From: Pseudomonas sp.
GTDB taxonomy: Bacteria > Pseudomonadota > Gammaproteobacteria > Pseudomonadales > Pseudomonadaceae
Assembly (NCBI RefSeq): GCF_030147005.1
Contig: NZ_JASLAW010000200.1
Span: 1-48,786, forward strand
Direction of reading: 5' to 3'
Length of the DNA stretch: 48,786 bases
This document shows positions 41,414 to 48,786 of this stretch, piece by piece. The notes under the pieces are model-generated. The model made no database searches, was not told where the DNA came from, and saw only the letters and a list, made by a program, of their open reading frames with translations. Numbering within the stretch: position 1 is the first letter of the stretch; every line of letters starts with the position of its first letter. The translations under genes were made by a program, and so were the position numbers.

Positions 41414-42235
41414 TTATTGCCCCAGCGGCGCGGCAGCTGCCGGCGCATTCAGGCGTTGATTCAGGTTCTGCACCTGGCTCTGCAACGTAGTGATATTGCG
41501 CGTGGTCTGGATGCGGAACACGTCGAACTCTTTATTGGTGGGCGCATCCGTATTGGCGGGCTGGTTTTCCTGTGCACTCTTGAGCACCAGCAGGTCCTGC
41601 TCAAGACGGGCTATGGCTGCCGTCGGGTTGCCTTGTTTCTTCAAGGCCGCCACATCGTTAGCCAGATTTTTGATCTCACCCTGCGCCGCAGTGAGCGTGG
41701 CAACGGCCTCGGTCAGGGCCTGAACCTGGCCCTGCAACTTGGCGTTCGCACTGGTCAGCTCGGTGGTGCTGGCGCTCATCTGCGCCAGACGCTGGTCCAG
41801 CTCGGTGGCTTGGCCGGCCACGCCCACTTGCTGCCTACCCTGCTCAAGCAGTTGGGTTTCCAGCTGTTTGATCTGCAATTTGAGGGCTTCGCTGCCGTTG
41901 TTCACATTGGCTTCGCTGGCCACGACCTTGCCGGAAATATCCTGCAGGCGCCCCGCCGCTTCTTCGCTGATCCGCGCAAAGCTTTCCTGGGTGGCGACCA
42001 GTTGCTGGCCCATTAGGGAAATCTGCTGGAAGCTCCACCAGGCAAGGCCGGCAAAGGCGATCAGCAGCGCGCCGACCAAGGCCCACAACGGGCCGGTGTT
42101 GGCCCTTTTAACCTTGACCACAGGCGTCCGCGAGCGCACCGAGGTGGCGGCAGTCGGCACGAAATCATCATCGTCCCCCAGATCGGCCCGCAGGCTGGGA
42201 ACGTTGTCGAAATCGTCTTTAGCATCGTTACGCAT
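41414..42235 (-). CDS. Single-pass membrane protein with long coiled coil
   Basis: I do not recognise this 273-residue protein. The acidic cytoplasmic N-terminus (MRNDAKDDFDNVPSLRADLGDDDD) is followed by one membrane helix near residues 48-68 (GPLWALVGALLIAFAGLAWWSF) and a periplasmic alpha-helical part with heptad repeats over about 70-260 (LKLQIKQLETQLLEQG and the rest). The end is Ala/Pro-rich. The layout suggests a structural or scaffold protein of the envelope. ATG 42235 follows AGGGTAG. The open frame upstream of it reads into the intergenic region and is not used. Confidence 0.8.
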   Translation of the reverse strand: MRNDAKDDFDNVPSLRADLGDDDDFVPTAATSVRSRTPVVKVKRANTGPLWALVGALLIAFAGLAWWSFQQISLMGQQLVATQESFARISEEAAGRLQDISGKVVASEANVNNGSEALKLQIKQLETQLLEQGRQQVGVAGQATELDQRLAQMSASTTELTSANAKLQGQVQALTEAVATLTAAQGEIKNLANDVAALKKQGNPTAAIARLEQDLLVLKSAQENQPANTDAPTNKEFDVFRIQTTRNITTLQSQVQNLNQRLNAPAAAAPLGQ

Positions 42236-42362
42236 GAATCTACCCTGAATCAATGAGATGGCTAGCTGGGAAGCCGAGCGGCGGGAGTATAAACCGTGCT
42301 CCCGGCGCATGGGTCGACACACAACCCGCAATTGGGTTCCCGATGTGTCGCTGGTTGTAACC

Positions 42363-43361
42363 TTACGGGTGGGCCGGGGCCTGGGCCTTCCACCAGGTGC
42401 AGAATTCGTCCAGGGCGCTCCACAGGCTGACCTTGGGCTCATAGTCGAGATAATGCCGCGCCCGGCTGATGTCGAGGGTGAAATCTTTGTTCATGACCTG
42501 CATGCCCAGGCGCGTCAACGACGGCTCCGGCCGACCCGGCCACATCGCGCAAAACGCCTCGTTCAATGCTGCCACGCTGTAGGACAACCCGTAGGACCGA
42601 TAGCGAGTGACCTGCGGCAGGTCCATTTGTCGCATCACGTAGTTCACCACATCCCACACCGGCACCGGCGTGCCGTTGCTGATGTTATAGGCCTTGCCCA
42701 ACGCCGAACCGTGAGCAAGCAAACTGCTGAGCAGCGCCTCGTTAAGGTTGTGCACACTGGTGAAGTCGACCTTGTTAAGGCCGTCGCCGACGATGGCCAG
42801 GCGGTTCTTGCGCTGCATTTTCAACAGGCGCGGGAAGATGCTCATGTCACCGGCGCCGGTGACGAAACGCGGGCGCAGGGCCAGCACTTCGAGGCCGAAC
42901 TCCTGAGCGCCGAACACCTTCTGCTCGGCCAGGTATTTGGTCGCGGCATAAGGATGTTTGAAGCGCTTGGGCACTTGTTCTTCCGTCAGCCCCAAGTGGT
43001 CGCGCCCATCGAAATAGATGGAAGGCGACGACAGATGCACCAACCGCCCGACCCGCTGCTTGAGGCACGCCTCGACGACGTTCTCGGTGACCAGCACGTT
43101 GCCCTGATGGAAATCCTGATACTTGCCCCACAGCCCGACGGCACCGGCACAATGCACCACGGCCTCGACGTCGCGGCACAGGTCGCGCACCAGATCGGCA
43201 TCGCTCAGATCACCCTGGATAAACTCGGCACCGCGCCGGACCAGGTGTTCCACACCCTCGGCGCGTCGCCCGTTGACCCGCACGTCCAGGCCCTGCTCCA
43301 GGGCGAAACGCGCAAAGCGCCCGCCGATGAAGCCGCTTGCGCCGGTGACCAGAATTTTCAT
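42363..43361 (-). CDS. NAD-dependent epimerase/3-beta-HSD-like SDR
   Basis: The 332-residue extended SDR has the NAD motif TGASGFIGGRFARF near residue 6, GDLSDADLVRDLCRDVEAVVHCAGA near 50, and the active-site YAATK near 140. Middle segments RFVTGAGDMSIFPRLL and VDFTSVHNLNEALLSS resemble 3-beta-hydroxysteroid dehydrogenase/isomerase-like proteins; the end LDYEPKVSLWSALDEF is family-typical. The substrate is unknown. It is followed by the coiled-coil gene in the same direction 128 bp away. Confidence 0.88.
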   Translation of the reverse strand: MKILVTGASGFIGGRFARFALEQGLDVRVNGRRAEGVEHLVRRGAEFIQGDLSDADLVRDLCRDVEAVVHCAGAVGLWGKYQDFHQGNVLVTENVVEACLKQRVGRLVHLSSPSIYFDGRDHLGLTEEQVPKRFKHPYAATKYLAEQKVFGAQEFGLEVLALRPRFVTGAGDMSIFPRLLKMQRKNRLAIVGDGLNKVDFTSVHNLNEALLSSLLAHGSALGKAYNISNGTPVPVWDVVNYVMRQMDLPQVTRYRSYGLSYSVAALNEAFCAMWPGRPEPSLTRLGMQVMNKDFTLDISRARHYLDYEPKVSLWSALDEFCTWWKAQAPAHP

Positions 43362-43412
43362 GCATTACCCCATGTTCTTTCGTTTTTCATCGCTTTGCCT
43401 TGACGCCCGCCA

Positions 43413-44306
43413 TCACTCCAACGGCACCAACCATTGCCCGCAGACCTGGGCCAGATGCTCGGTCAACAGGCCCAACAGTTGCCCGCCGCTGCGCCAATGA
43501 TGCCAGTACAGCGGCACATCGATGGGCTTATCTGGCAGCAATTCGACCAGCAGGCCTTTTTCGAGCTGATTGCGCACCTGCAATTCAGGCACCAGGCCCC
43601 AGCCCAGGCCGGCTTCCATCAGACGGATAAAACCTTCGGATGACGGGCATAAATGGTGCTCGAAACCACCGTTCACCCCGAGCGACGCCAAGTAACGGTG
43701 TTGCAGGAAATCATCCGGCCCGAACACCAGCGCCGGCGTACCGGCCAATTGGTCGGCCCGTATGCCGGCGGGAAAGTGCCGCGCTATAAACGCAGGGCTG
43801 GCCAATGCGCGATAACGCATGGCGCCAAGCACCAGGCTGCGGGCGCCGGAAACCGGACGCTCGCTGGCGCAGATACACGCCGCCACTTCACCGGCCCGCA
43901 TGCGTTTGAGGCCCACGGTCTGGTCTTCCACCACCATGTCCAGCAGCAAGCGCTGTTCGCCGCAAAAGTCGCTGACCGCCAGCGCCCACCAGGTGGCGAG
44001 GCTGTCGGCATTCAGCGCGATGCGCAGGCGCTCGGGCATGCCCTCTTCGTCCAGCGCCGGCACTTGGCTTTGCAGATCGCGCTCCAGCAGGCGTACCTGT
44101 TGCACATGGTTGAGCAAGCGCCGACCAATGTCAGTGGGAGTCGGCGGCGTCGCCCGTACCAGTACCGGTTGGCCGACGCGCGCTTCCAGCAGTTTGATGC
44201 GCTGGGAGACGGCCGACTGCGAAAGCCCCAGCACCTGTGAACCGCGTTCGAAGCCAGCCTGTTCCACCACGGCCGCCAAAGCGGAAAGCAATTTATAGTC
44301 GAACAT
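43413..44306 (-). CDS. argP: ArgP-type LysR regulator of the amino-acid exporter
   Basis: The 297-residue LysR protein of the ArgP/IciA type has FDYKLLSALAAVVEQAGFERGSQVLGLSQSAVSQRIKLLE as its DNA-binding domain (about 1-60, seen in blocks), with VLVRATPPTPTDIGRRLLNHVQQV after it. The effector domain binds lysine or arginine in relatives. It is divergent from a LysE/ArgO exporter, as in many proteobacteria, and probably activates it when basic amino acids accumulate. Order argP-exporter-sodB-bifA matches known Pseudomonas synteny. Confidence 0.88.
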   Translation of the reverse strand: MFDYKLLSALAAVVEQAGFERGSQVLGLSQSAVSQRIKLLEARVGQPVLVRATPPTPTDIGRRLLNHVQQVRLLERDLQSQVPALDEEGMPERLRIALNADSLATWWALAVSDFCGEQRLLLDMVVEDQTVGLKRMRAGEVAACICASERPVSGARSLVLGAMRYRALASPAFIARHFPAGIRADQLAGTPALVFGPDDFLQHRYLASLGVNGGFEHHLCPSSEGFIRLMEAGLGWGLVPELQVRNQLEKGLLVELLPDKPIDVPLYWHHWRSGGQLLGLLTEHLAQVCGQWLVPLE

Positions 44307-44405
44307 CAGTTTTCCTAATGAGCGATCAGCAATATTGGTTTTTCTTATACAGGCCCGACCGGCACCATAGCCAGCATCGTTTCAGCATGACTTAAGGATT
44401 TCACT

Positions 44406-45008
44406 ATGTGGCAGAGCTATATGAACGGGTTGCTGGTGGCACTTGGGCTGATCATGGCCATCGGCACGCAGAATGCGTTCGTCCTGGCGCAAAGCCTGCG
44501 CCGCGAACATCACTTGCCGGTCGCGGCCTTGTGCGTGATCTGCGATGCGCTGCTGGTGGCGGCCGGGGTATTCGGGCTCGCCACCGTGTTGGCACAGAGC
44601 CCGATACTGCTGGCAGTGGCGCGCTGGGGCGGTGCGGCATTCCTGCTGTGGTACGGGGCGTGCGCACTGCGCCGGGCCTGTTCGAAACAAAGCCTGGACC
44701 AGGACGCCAGCCTCAAGACCCGCTCATTGCGCGCCGTCCTGTTAAGCGCGTTGGCGGTGACCCTGCTTAACCCCCACGTTTATCTGGACACCGTGCTGCT
44801 GATCGGCTCACTGGGCGCGCAACAAACGCAGCCGGGGGCCTACGTGGCCGGTGCGGCGAGCGCATCGTTCCTGTGGTTTACCACCCTGGCCCTCGGTGCG
44901 GCCTGGTTGGCGCCGTGGCTGGCGCGTCCCGCTACATGGCGCCTGCTGGATCTCTTGGTGGCCGTGATGATGTTCAGCGTGGCCTACCAATTAATCAGTG
45001 CGCCATGA
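44406..45008 (+). CDS. LysE/ArgO-family amino-acid exporter
   Basis: The 200-residue inner-membrane exporter has about six helices. The family opening is LVALGLIMAIGTQNAFVLAQSLRREH near residue 10, with ICDALLVAAGVFGLA near 45 and the AVTLLNPHVYLDTVLLIGSLG segment near 118, where LNPH is a signature. Such proteins export lysine or arginine. AAGGA precedes the ATG. It is divergent from ArgP, which likely regulates it, and followed by sodB after 177 bp. Confidence 0.92.
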   Translation: MWQSYMNGLLVALGLIMAIGTQNAFVLAQSLRREHHLPVAALCVICDALLVAAGVFGLATVLAQSPILLAVARWGGAAFLLWYGACALRRACSKQSLDQDASLKTRSLRAVLLSALAVTLLNPHVYLDTVLLIGSLGAQQTQPGAYVAGAASASFLWFTTLALGAAWLAPWLARPATWRLLDLLVAVMMFSVAYQLISAP

Positions 45009-45075
45009 ACTTATTCCAAAAGGCTCTGGAACCTCTATCCCACACAGTTGTTGCGTGGTTTTGCCGCACCCCCGG

Positions 45076-45084
45076 TGCTATGAT
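45076..45084 (+). promoter_or_regulatory. Possible sodB promoter (extended -10)
   Basis: TGC-TATGAT at 45076-45084 is a good extended -10, 101 bp upstream of the sodB ATG. No strong -35 lies at proper spacing. No Fur-like palindrome was noted in the leader. Confidence 0.4.
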
Positions 45085-45185
45085 CCCGAACTTGCGTCGC
45101 AAAGAGTACAGACTCGTCGGCGCTTGTTTGGCCGCCCGTGATCGGCCTTGCGCTCACCGCAACTGACCTGATTAGGAGAATCATC

Positions 45186-45782
45186 ATGGCTTTCGAATTG
45201 CCGCCGCTGCCCTACGCACACGATGCTCTGCAGCCGCACATCTCCAAGGAAACCCTGGAGTACCACCACGACAAGCACCACAACACCTATGTCGTGAACC
45301 TGAACAACTTGGTGCCAGGCACCGAGTTCGAAGGCAAGACCCTGGAAGAAATCGTCAAGTCTTCTTCGGGCGGCATCTTCAACAACGCCGCTCAGGTCTG
45401 GAACCACACTTTCTACTGGAACTGCCTGGCGCCAAACGCCGGTGGTCAACCAACCGGCGCATTGGCTGAAGCCATCAACGCTGCGTTCGGTTCGTTCGAC
45501 GCGTTCAAGGAAGAGTTCAGCAAGACGTCCATCGGCACCTTCGGTTCCGGTTGGGGCTGGCTGGTGAAAAAGGCTGACGGCTCCCTGGCCCTGGCCAGCA
45601 CCATCGGCGCAGGCAACCCGCTGACCAGCGGCGATACTCCACTGCTGACCTGCGACGTCTGGGAACATGCCTACTACATCGACTACCGCAACGTGCGTCC
45701 GAAGTATGTAGAAGCGTTCTGGAACCTGGTCAACTGGAAATTCGTGGCTGAGCAGTTCGAAGGCAAGGCCTTCACTGCTTAA
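45186..45782 (+). CDS. sodB: Iron superoxide dismutase SodB
   Basis: The 198-residue cytoplasmic enzyme dismutates superoxide. Metal ligands are visible: the His in LEYHHDKHH (near 27), the His in AQVWNHTFYW (near 74), and Asp and His in CDVWEHAYY (near 157-161). The Gln in NNAAQVWNH and FGSGWGWLV fit the Fe type rather than Mn. AGGAG lies 7 bp before the ATG. A terminator follows. It lies in the pseudomonad order exporter-sodB-bifA. Confidence 0.96.
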   Translation: MAFELPPLPYAHDALQPHISKETLEYHHDKHHNTYVVNLNNLVPGTEFEGKTLEEIVKSSSGGIFNNAAQVWNHTFYWNCLAPNAGGQPTGALAEAINAAFGSFDAFKEEFSKTSIGTFGSGWGWLVKKADGSLALASTIGAGNPLTSGDTPLLTCDVWEHAYYIDYRNVRPKYVEAFWNLVNWKFVAEQFEGKAFTA

Positions 45783-45803
45783 GCAGCGTTTGCAATAGAA
45801 AGA

Positions 45804-45827
45804 GCCCGGCGATTGCCGGGCTTTTTT
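45804..45827 (+). terminator. Rho-independent terminator of sodB
   Basis: GCCCGGC-GATT-GCCGGGC followed by six T, 22 bp past the sodB stop. Confidence 0.93.
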
Positions 45828-45856
45828 GTGGGCTCTGAATACGCCCTCCGATGATC

Positions 45857-45885
45857 GGAACTGGATGAAGGAATGTCGCCACACA
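45857..45885 (+). promoter_or_regulatory. HrpL-type promoter (hrp box)
   Basis: GGAACT (45857-45862), 16 bases, then CCACACA (45879-45885) match the hrp box GGAACC-N15/16-CCACNNA used by the ECF sigma factor HrpL of type III secretion systems, with one base different (T for the sixth C). Transcription would start near 45891, 40 bp before the small ORF at 45931. Whether the strain has HrpL is unknown from this window. Confidence 0.65.
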
Positions 45886-45890
45886 ATCAG

Positions 45891-45910
45891 CGTGAGGAAT
45901 CCGCCTCACG
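45891..45910 (+). promoter_or_regulatory. 5' UTR hairpin after the hrp box
   Basis: CGTGAGG-AATCCG-CCTCACG is a perfect 7-bp stem with a 6-nt loop. It begins where transcription from the hrp box should start, so the message would open with this stem-loop, 20 bp before the start codon and just before CGGAG. It may protect the 5' end or bind a protein. Confidence 0.5.
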
Positions 45911-45930
45911 TACCTGTCGGAGAAACTACA

Positions 45931-46191
45931 ATGTCCATTGGCGCACTAGCAGCAATCCCTATGGTGGGCGAACTGGCCAAAACCGCCCTTCCGGTGGTGG
46001 GCGAACTGGCTAAAACAGCCACCGAGGCGTTCAAAGTAGCGGGTAAAGCGGTCGACTCACTTACCGCCGCGCAGCAAAACTGGGAGGGTCAGAACAAAAT
46101 CGCCTGGGAAAATACCCATTATCACAACAAGCCTGTGGATTTTTCCGGCGGTAACTCGGCAAACAGTAACGTGAGCATCAAAATCTCGTAA
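45931..46191 (+). CDS. Small Cys-free protein behind an hrp box
   Basis: I do not recognise this 86-residue protein. It lacks cysteine and a Sec signal peptide. An 11-residue (33-bp) direct repeat opens it: MVGELAKTALP, then VVGELAKTATE. An amphipathic helical stretch runs to about residue 50 and a hydrophilic, Asn/Ser-rich C-terminus (GGNSANSNVSIKIS). ATG 45931 has CGGAG 8 bp upstream. The lack of cysteine, small size and hrp-box promoter would fit a pilin, harpin or helper substrate of a type III system, but no similarity to HrpA or known harpins was seen. It lies alone between sodB and bifA. Confidence 0.7.
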   Translation: MSIGALAAIPMVGELAKTALPVVGELAKTATEAFKVAGKAVDSLTAAQQNWEGQNKIAWENTHYHNKPVDFSGGNSANSNVSIKIS

Positions 46192-46384
46192 AACACGACT
46201 GTGCCAGCTCCGAACGCACGTTGTGCGGCCAAGGCAGGCGGACTCACCTCCGCCTTCCCCCCCGCCTCCCCTCAAGTTATTCGTCAAACCCGTCGATGCC
46301 CCAATGTTCCTTTGACTGCCACCTTCAGATTGCCAATACTCATGGCATATTGAAGGCCACCCGCATGAGACAAGGAATGCCCCT

Positions 46385-48436
46385 TTGAAGCTGGAACTCA
46401 AAAACAGCTTGTCGGTGAAGTTGCTACGGGTTGTCTTGCTCTCGGCATTGATCGTGGGCGTGGCACTGAGTGTGGCGCAGATCGTTTTCGATGCCTACAA
46501 GACGCGCCAGGCCGTGGCCGGGGATGCCCAGCGTATCCTCGACATGTTTCGCGACCCCTCGACCCAGGCCGTCTATAGCCTGGACCGCGAAATGGGCATG
46601 CAGGTGATCGAAGGTCTGTTTCAGGATGACGCCGTGCGCGTCGCGTCCATCGGCCATCCCAACGAAACCATGCTCGCGGAAAAAAGCCGCGCCTTGCAGC
46701 AATCTCCCAGCCGCTGGTTGACCGACCTGATCCTTGGACAGGAACGCACCTTTACTACCCCGCTGGTCGGCAAGGGCCCGTACAGCGAGTATTACGGCGA
46801 CCTGAGCATTACCCTCGACACCGCCACCTACGGCGAAGGTTTCCTTGTCAGCTCAGTGATCATCTTTATTTCCGGCGTGCTGCGCGCTCTGGCCATGGGC
46901 CTGGTGCTGTACCTGGTGTATCACTGGCTACTGACCAAACCGTTGTCGCGGATTATCGAGCACCTGACATCGATCAACCCGGACCGGCCCAGCGAGCACA
47001 AGATCCCGCAGCTCAAGGGTCATGAACGCAACGAGTTGGGCCTGTGGATAAACACCGCCAACCAGCTGCTCGAATCCATCCAACGCAATACCCACTTGCG
47101 CCACGAGGCTGAGTCCAGCCTGTTGCGCATGGCCCAGTACGACTTTCTTACCGGCCTGCCGAACCGCCAGAAGTTGCAGGAGCAACTGGACAGGATCCTG
47201 ACCGATGCCGGCCGTCGCCAGCGCCGCGTGGCGGTATTGTGCGTGGGGCTGGATGACTTCAAGAGCGTCAACGAACAATTCACCTACCAGAACGGTGACA
47301 AACTGCTGCTGGCGCTGGCTGATCGGTTGCGCGCCCACAGCGGCCGCCTCGGCGCGCTCGCCCGCCTGGGTGGCGACCAGTTCGCCCTGGTGCAGGCCGA
47401 TATCGACCAGCCCTACGAAGCCGCCGAGCTTGCGCAAAGTATCCTCGATGACCTGGAAGCGGAATTCGCCCTCGACCAGGACCAGATCCGCTTGCGCGCC
47501 ACCATCGGCATCACCTTGTTCCCGGAAGACGGCGACAGCACAGAGAAGCTGCTGCAAAAAGCCGAACAGACCATGACCCTGGCCAAAAGCCGCTCGCGCA
47601 ACCGCTATCAGTTCTATATCGCCAGCGTCGACAGCGAAATGCGTCGGCGCCGTGAGCTGGAGAAAGACCTGCGCGAGGCCTTGAGCCGCGACCAGTTTCA
47701 CCTGGTGTACCAACCGCAGATCAGTTACCGCGACCATCGCGTGGTCGGTGTAGAGGCGTTGATTCGCTGGCAGCACCCGGAACACGGCCTGGTTCCGCCG
47801 GATCTGTTCATCCCGCTGGCGGAACAGAACGGCACCATTATCCCGATTGGCGAATGGGTGCTGGACCAAGCGTGCCGCCAACTGCGCGAATGGCATGATC
47901 TGGGCTTCACCGAGCTGCGCATGGCGGTCAACCTGTCCACCGTGCAGTTGCACCACACCGAGTTGCCGCGAGTGGTCAATAACCTGATGCAGATTTACCG
48001 CCTGCCACCCCGTAGCCTGGAGCTGGAAGTCACCGAAACGGGCCTGATGGAAGACATCAGCACCGCCGCCCAACACCTTCTGAGCCTGCGCCGTTCGGGG
48101 GCGCTGATCGCCATTGATGACTTCGGCACCGGCTACTCATCCCTCAGTTACCTGAAAAGTTTGCCGCTGGACAAGATCAAGATCGACAAGAGCTTCGTCC
48201 AGGACCTGCTCGACGACGACGACGATGCGACGATCGTGCGGGCCATCATCCAACTGGGCAAAAGCCTGGGCATGCAGGTGATTGCCGAAGGCGTGGAAAC
48301 CGCCGAGCAAGAGGCCTACATCATTTCCGAGGGTTGCCATGAGGGCCAGGGCTACCACTACAGCAAACCGCTGCAGGCCAGGGAGTTGGCGGCTTTTCTG
48401 AAGCAATCGGAACGCAACAACGCGGCGATTCTCTGA
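46385..48436 (+). CDS. bifA: Cyclic-di-GMP phosphodiesterase BifA
   Basis: The 683-residue inner-membrane protein controls biofilm and swarming by degrading c-di-GMP. It has helix 1 near 13-35, a periplasmic sensor of about 120 residues, helix 2 near 155-180, a linker, a GGDEF domain (about 250-415) with the degenerate GGDQF at 329-333, and an EAL domain (about 430-675) with intact EAL at 457-459, DDFGTGYSSLSYLK, KIDKSFV and AEGVET. The Q in GGDQF is the known BifA feature. The start is TTG 46385 with AGGA 8 bp upstream; the ATG at 46378 runs into a stop after three codons. Confidence 0.94.
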   Translation: MKLELKNSLSVKLLRVVLLSALIVGVALSVAQIVFDAYKTRQAVAGDAQRILDMFRDPSTQAVYSLDREMGMQVIEGLFQDDAVRVASIGHPNETMLAEKSRALQQSPSRWLTDLILGQERTFTTPLVGKGPYSEYYGDLSITLDTATYGEGFLVSSVIIFISGVLRALAMGLVLYLVYHWLLTKPLSRIIEHLTSINPDRPSEHKIPQLKGHERNELGLWINTANQLLESIQRNTHLRHEAESSLLRMAQYDFLTGLPNRQKLQEQLDRILTDAGRRQRRVAVLCVGLDDFKSVNEQFTYQNGDKLLLALADRLRAHSGRLGALARLGGDQFALVQADIDQPYEAAELAQSILDDLEAEFALDQDQIRLRATIGITLFPEDGDSTEKLLQKAEQTMTLAKSRSRNRYQFYIASVDSEMRRRRELEKDLREALSRDQFHLVYQPQISYRDHRVVGVEALIRWQHPEHGLVPPDLFIPLAEQNGTIIPIGEWVLDQACRQLREWHDLGFTELRMAVNLSTVQLHHTELPRVVNNLMQIYRLPPRSLELEVTETGLMEDISTAAQHLLSLRRSGALIAIDDFGTGYSSLSYLKSLPLDKIKIDKSFVQDLLDDDDDATIVRAIIQLGKSLGMQVIAEGVETAEQEAYIISEGCHEGQGYHYSKPLQARELAAFLKQSERNNAAIL

Positions 48437-48487
48437 GCGGGCAGGACGATACAAAATATTTCCCGCGTATAAGCCTTTACACAAAAT

Positions 48488-48506
48488 GCAAATCTTTCGC
48501 ATTATG
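48488..48506. promoter_or_regulatory. Possible Fur box upstream of the imelysin-like gene
   Basis: GCAAATCTTTCGCATTATG matches 11 of 19 positions of the Fur consensus GATAATGATAATCATTATC, 58 bp before the lipoprotein start. Imelysin/EfeO-type proteins belong to iron regulons in pseudomonads, which makes it plausible. It is a moderate match only. Confidence 0.4.
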
Positions 48507-48563
48507 TCGCAGTTTTTGCGCCCGCACGCGCGCCCTATCAACAACCGAAGCAGGATGTTCGCC

Positions 48564-48786
48564 ATGATTCGTATGCCCCTGGCCACCGCCAGTCTGCTGG
48601 CCATTGCTATTTCTCTCGCCGGTTGCGGCGAAGGTAAAGACAAGGCCGCCGCGCCTCAGGCGCCTGCCGCTGCCAGCACTACCGCCCCGGCGGCTGCCAC
48701 GCCTGCGGGCCAGGTCGACGAGGCTGCCGCCAAGGCTGTGGTCGCGCATTACGCAGACATGGTATTCGCGGTATACAGCGACGCCG
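48564..48786 (+). CDS. Imelysin-family lipoprotein (3' end beyond window)
   Basis: The first 74 codons of an open frame run off the right edge. A lipoprotein signal peptide (MIRMPLATASLLAIAISLAGC) has the lipobox LAGC, with Cys21 as the modified residue. A long Ala/Pro-rich linker follows, then VVAHYADMVFAVYSDA, the opening of the imelysin/peptidase M75 domain. Imelysin-like lipoproteins (for example IcmP in P. aeruginosa, which lies near bifA) are linked to iron uptake. AGGA precedes the ATG. Assignment depends on the last residues and the synteny. Confidence 0.75.
   Translation, partial: MIRMPLATASLLAIAISLAGCGEGKDKAAAPQAPAAASTTAPAAATPAGQVDEAAAKAVVAHYADMVFAVYSDA

Noticed and set aside
46342..46357. 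GG-N10-GC sigma-54 promoter before bifA
   Set aside because: Only the invariant GG and GC match; the flanking bases do not.

Overview
The window is chromosomal DNA from a Pseudomonas of the fluorescens group (inference). The support is high-GC coding sequence, abundant REP/REPIN repeats of the type built on GTGGGAGCGGGCTTGCTCGCGAA, and gene blocks in the order known from pseudomonads: fadD1-fadD2-hydrolase-phaJ1, zwf-pgl-eda beside hexR, gtsABCD-oprB, and argP-lysE-sodB-bifA. I call 49 coding regions; the last one runs off the right edge. No rRNA, tRNA, CRISPR array or intact transposase gene was seen.

Layout. 1-3.0 kb: a CorA/ZntB-like channel behind a good PHO-box promoter, then a PiT phosphate transporter. 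3.0-8.8 kb: two LysR regulators, each divergent from a likely target (an SDR oxidoreductase; a PACE-type efflux pump), a GNAT, a GyrI-like protein and the aminotransferase alaC. 8.8-9.1 kb: a REPIN split by a 167-bp MITE-like insertion that carries another REPIN. 9.1-12.3 kb: the gluconate genes gntP, gntK and gntR with three matching palindromes. 12.5-18.2 kb: an AT-richer orphan gene, a GST/SDR/MFS operon, a coiled-coil protein behind a sigma-54-type promoter, an orphan sulfonate-type binding protein and a GNAT. 18.3-21.3 kb: def-yihY, a CsbD-like protein, and a gene whose 3' end runs into a seven-copy 52/53-bp tandem array. 21.4-26.9 kb: fatty-acid activation and PHA-precursor genes. 26.9-29.1 kb: a DUF2383 protein behind a strong sigma-54-type promoter, a DUF3820 protein and a class V aminotransferase.

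29.1-41.4 kb is a glucose catabolic island. OprB and GtsABCD import glucose, a mutarotase-like enzyme acts on hexose phosphate, Zwf, Pgl and Eda carry out Entner-Doudoroff steps, and HexR regulates from a visible operator. An AGE-family sugar isomerase gene is flanked by two near-identical palindromic operators. Candidate Hfq/Crc sites (AANAAYAA) precede gntP, zwf, oprB, gtsA and fadD2, which fits catabolite control of the window's carbon genes.

41.4-48.8 kb holds a coiled-coil membrane protein, an SDR epimerase, argP/lysE, sodB, a small Cys-free protein behind a near-perfect HrpL-type (hrp box) promoter, the c-di-GMP phosphodiesterase gene bifA with a TTG start and GGDQF motif, and the start of an imelysin-like lipoprotein. 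The most unusual items are the hrp-box gene between sodB and bifA, the tandem array grown from a gene's 3' end, the nested repeat insertion at 8.8-9.1 kb, and the paired palindromes around the AGE gene.
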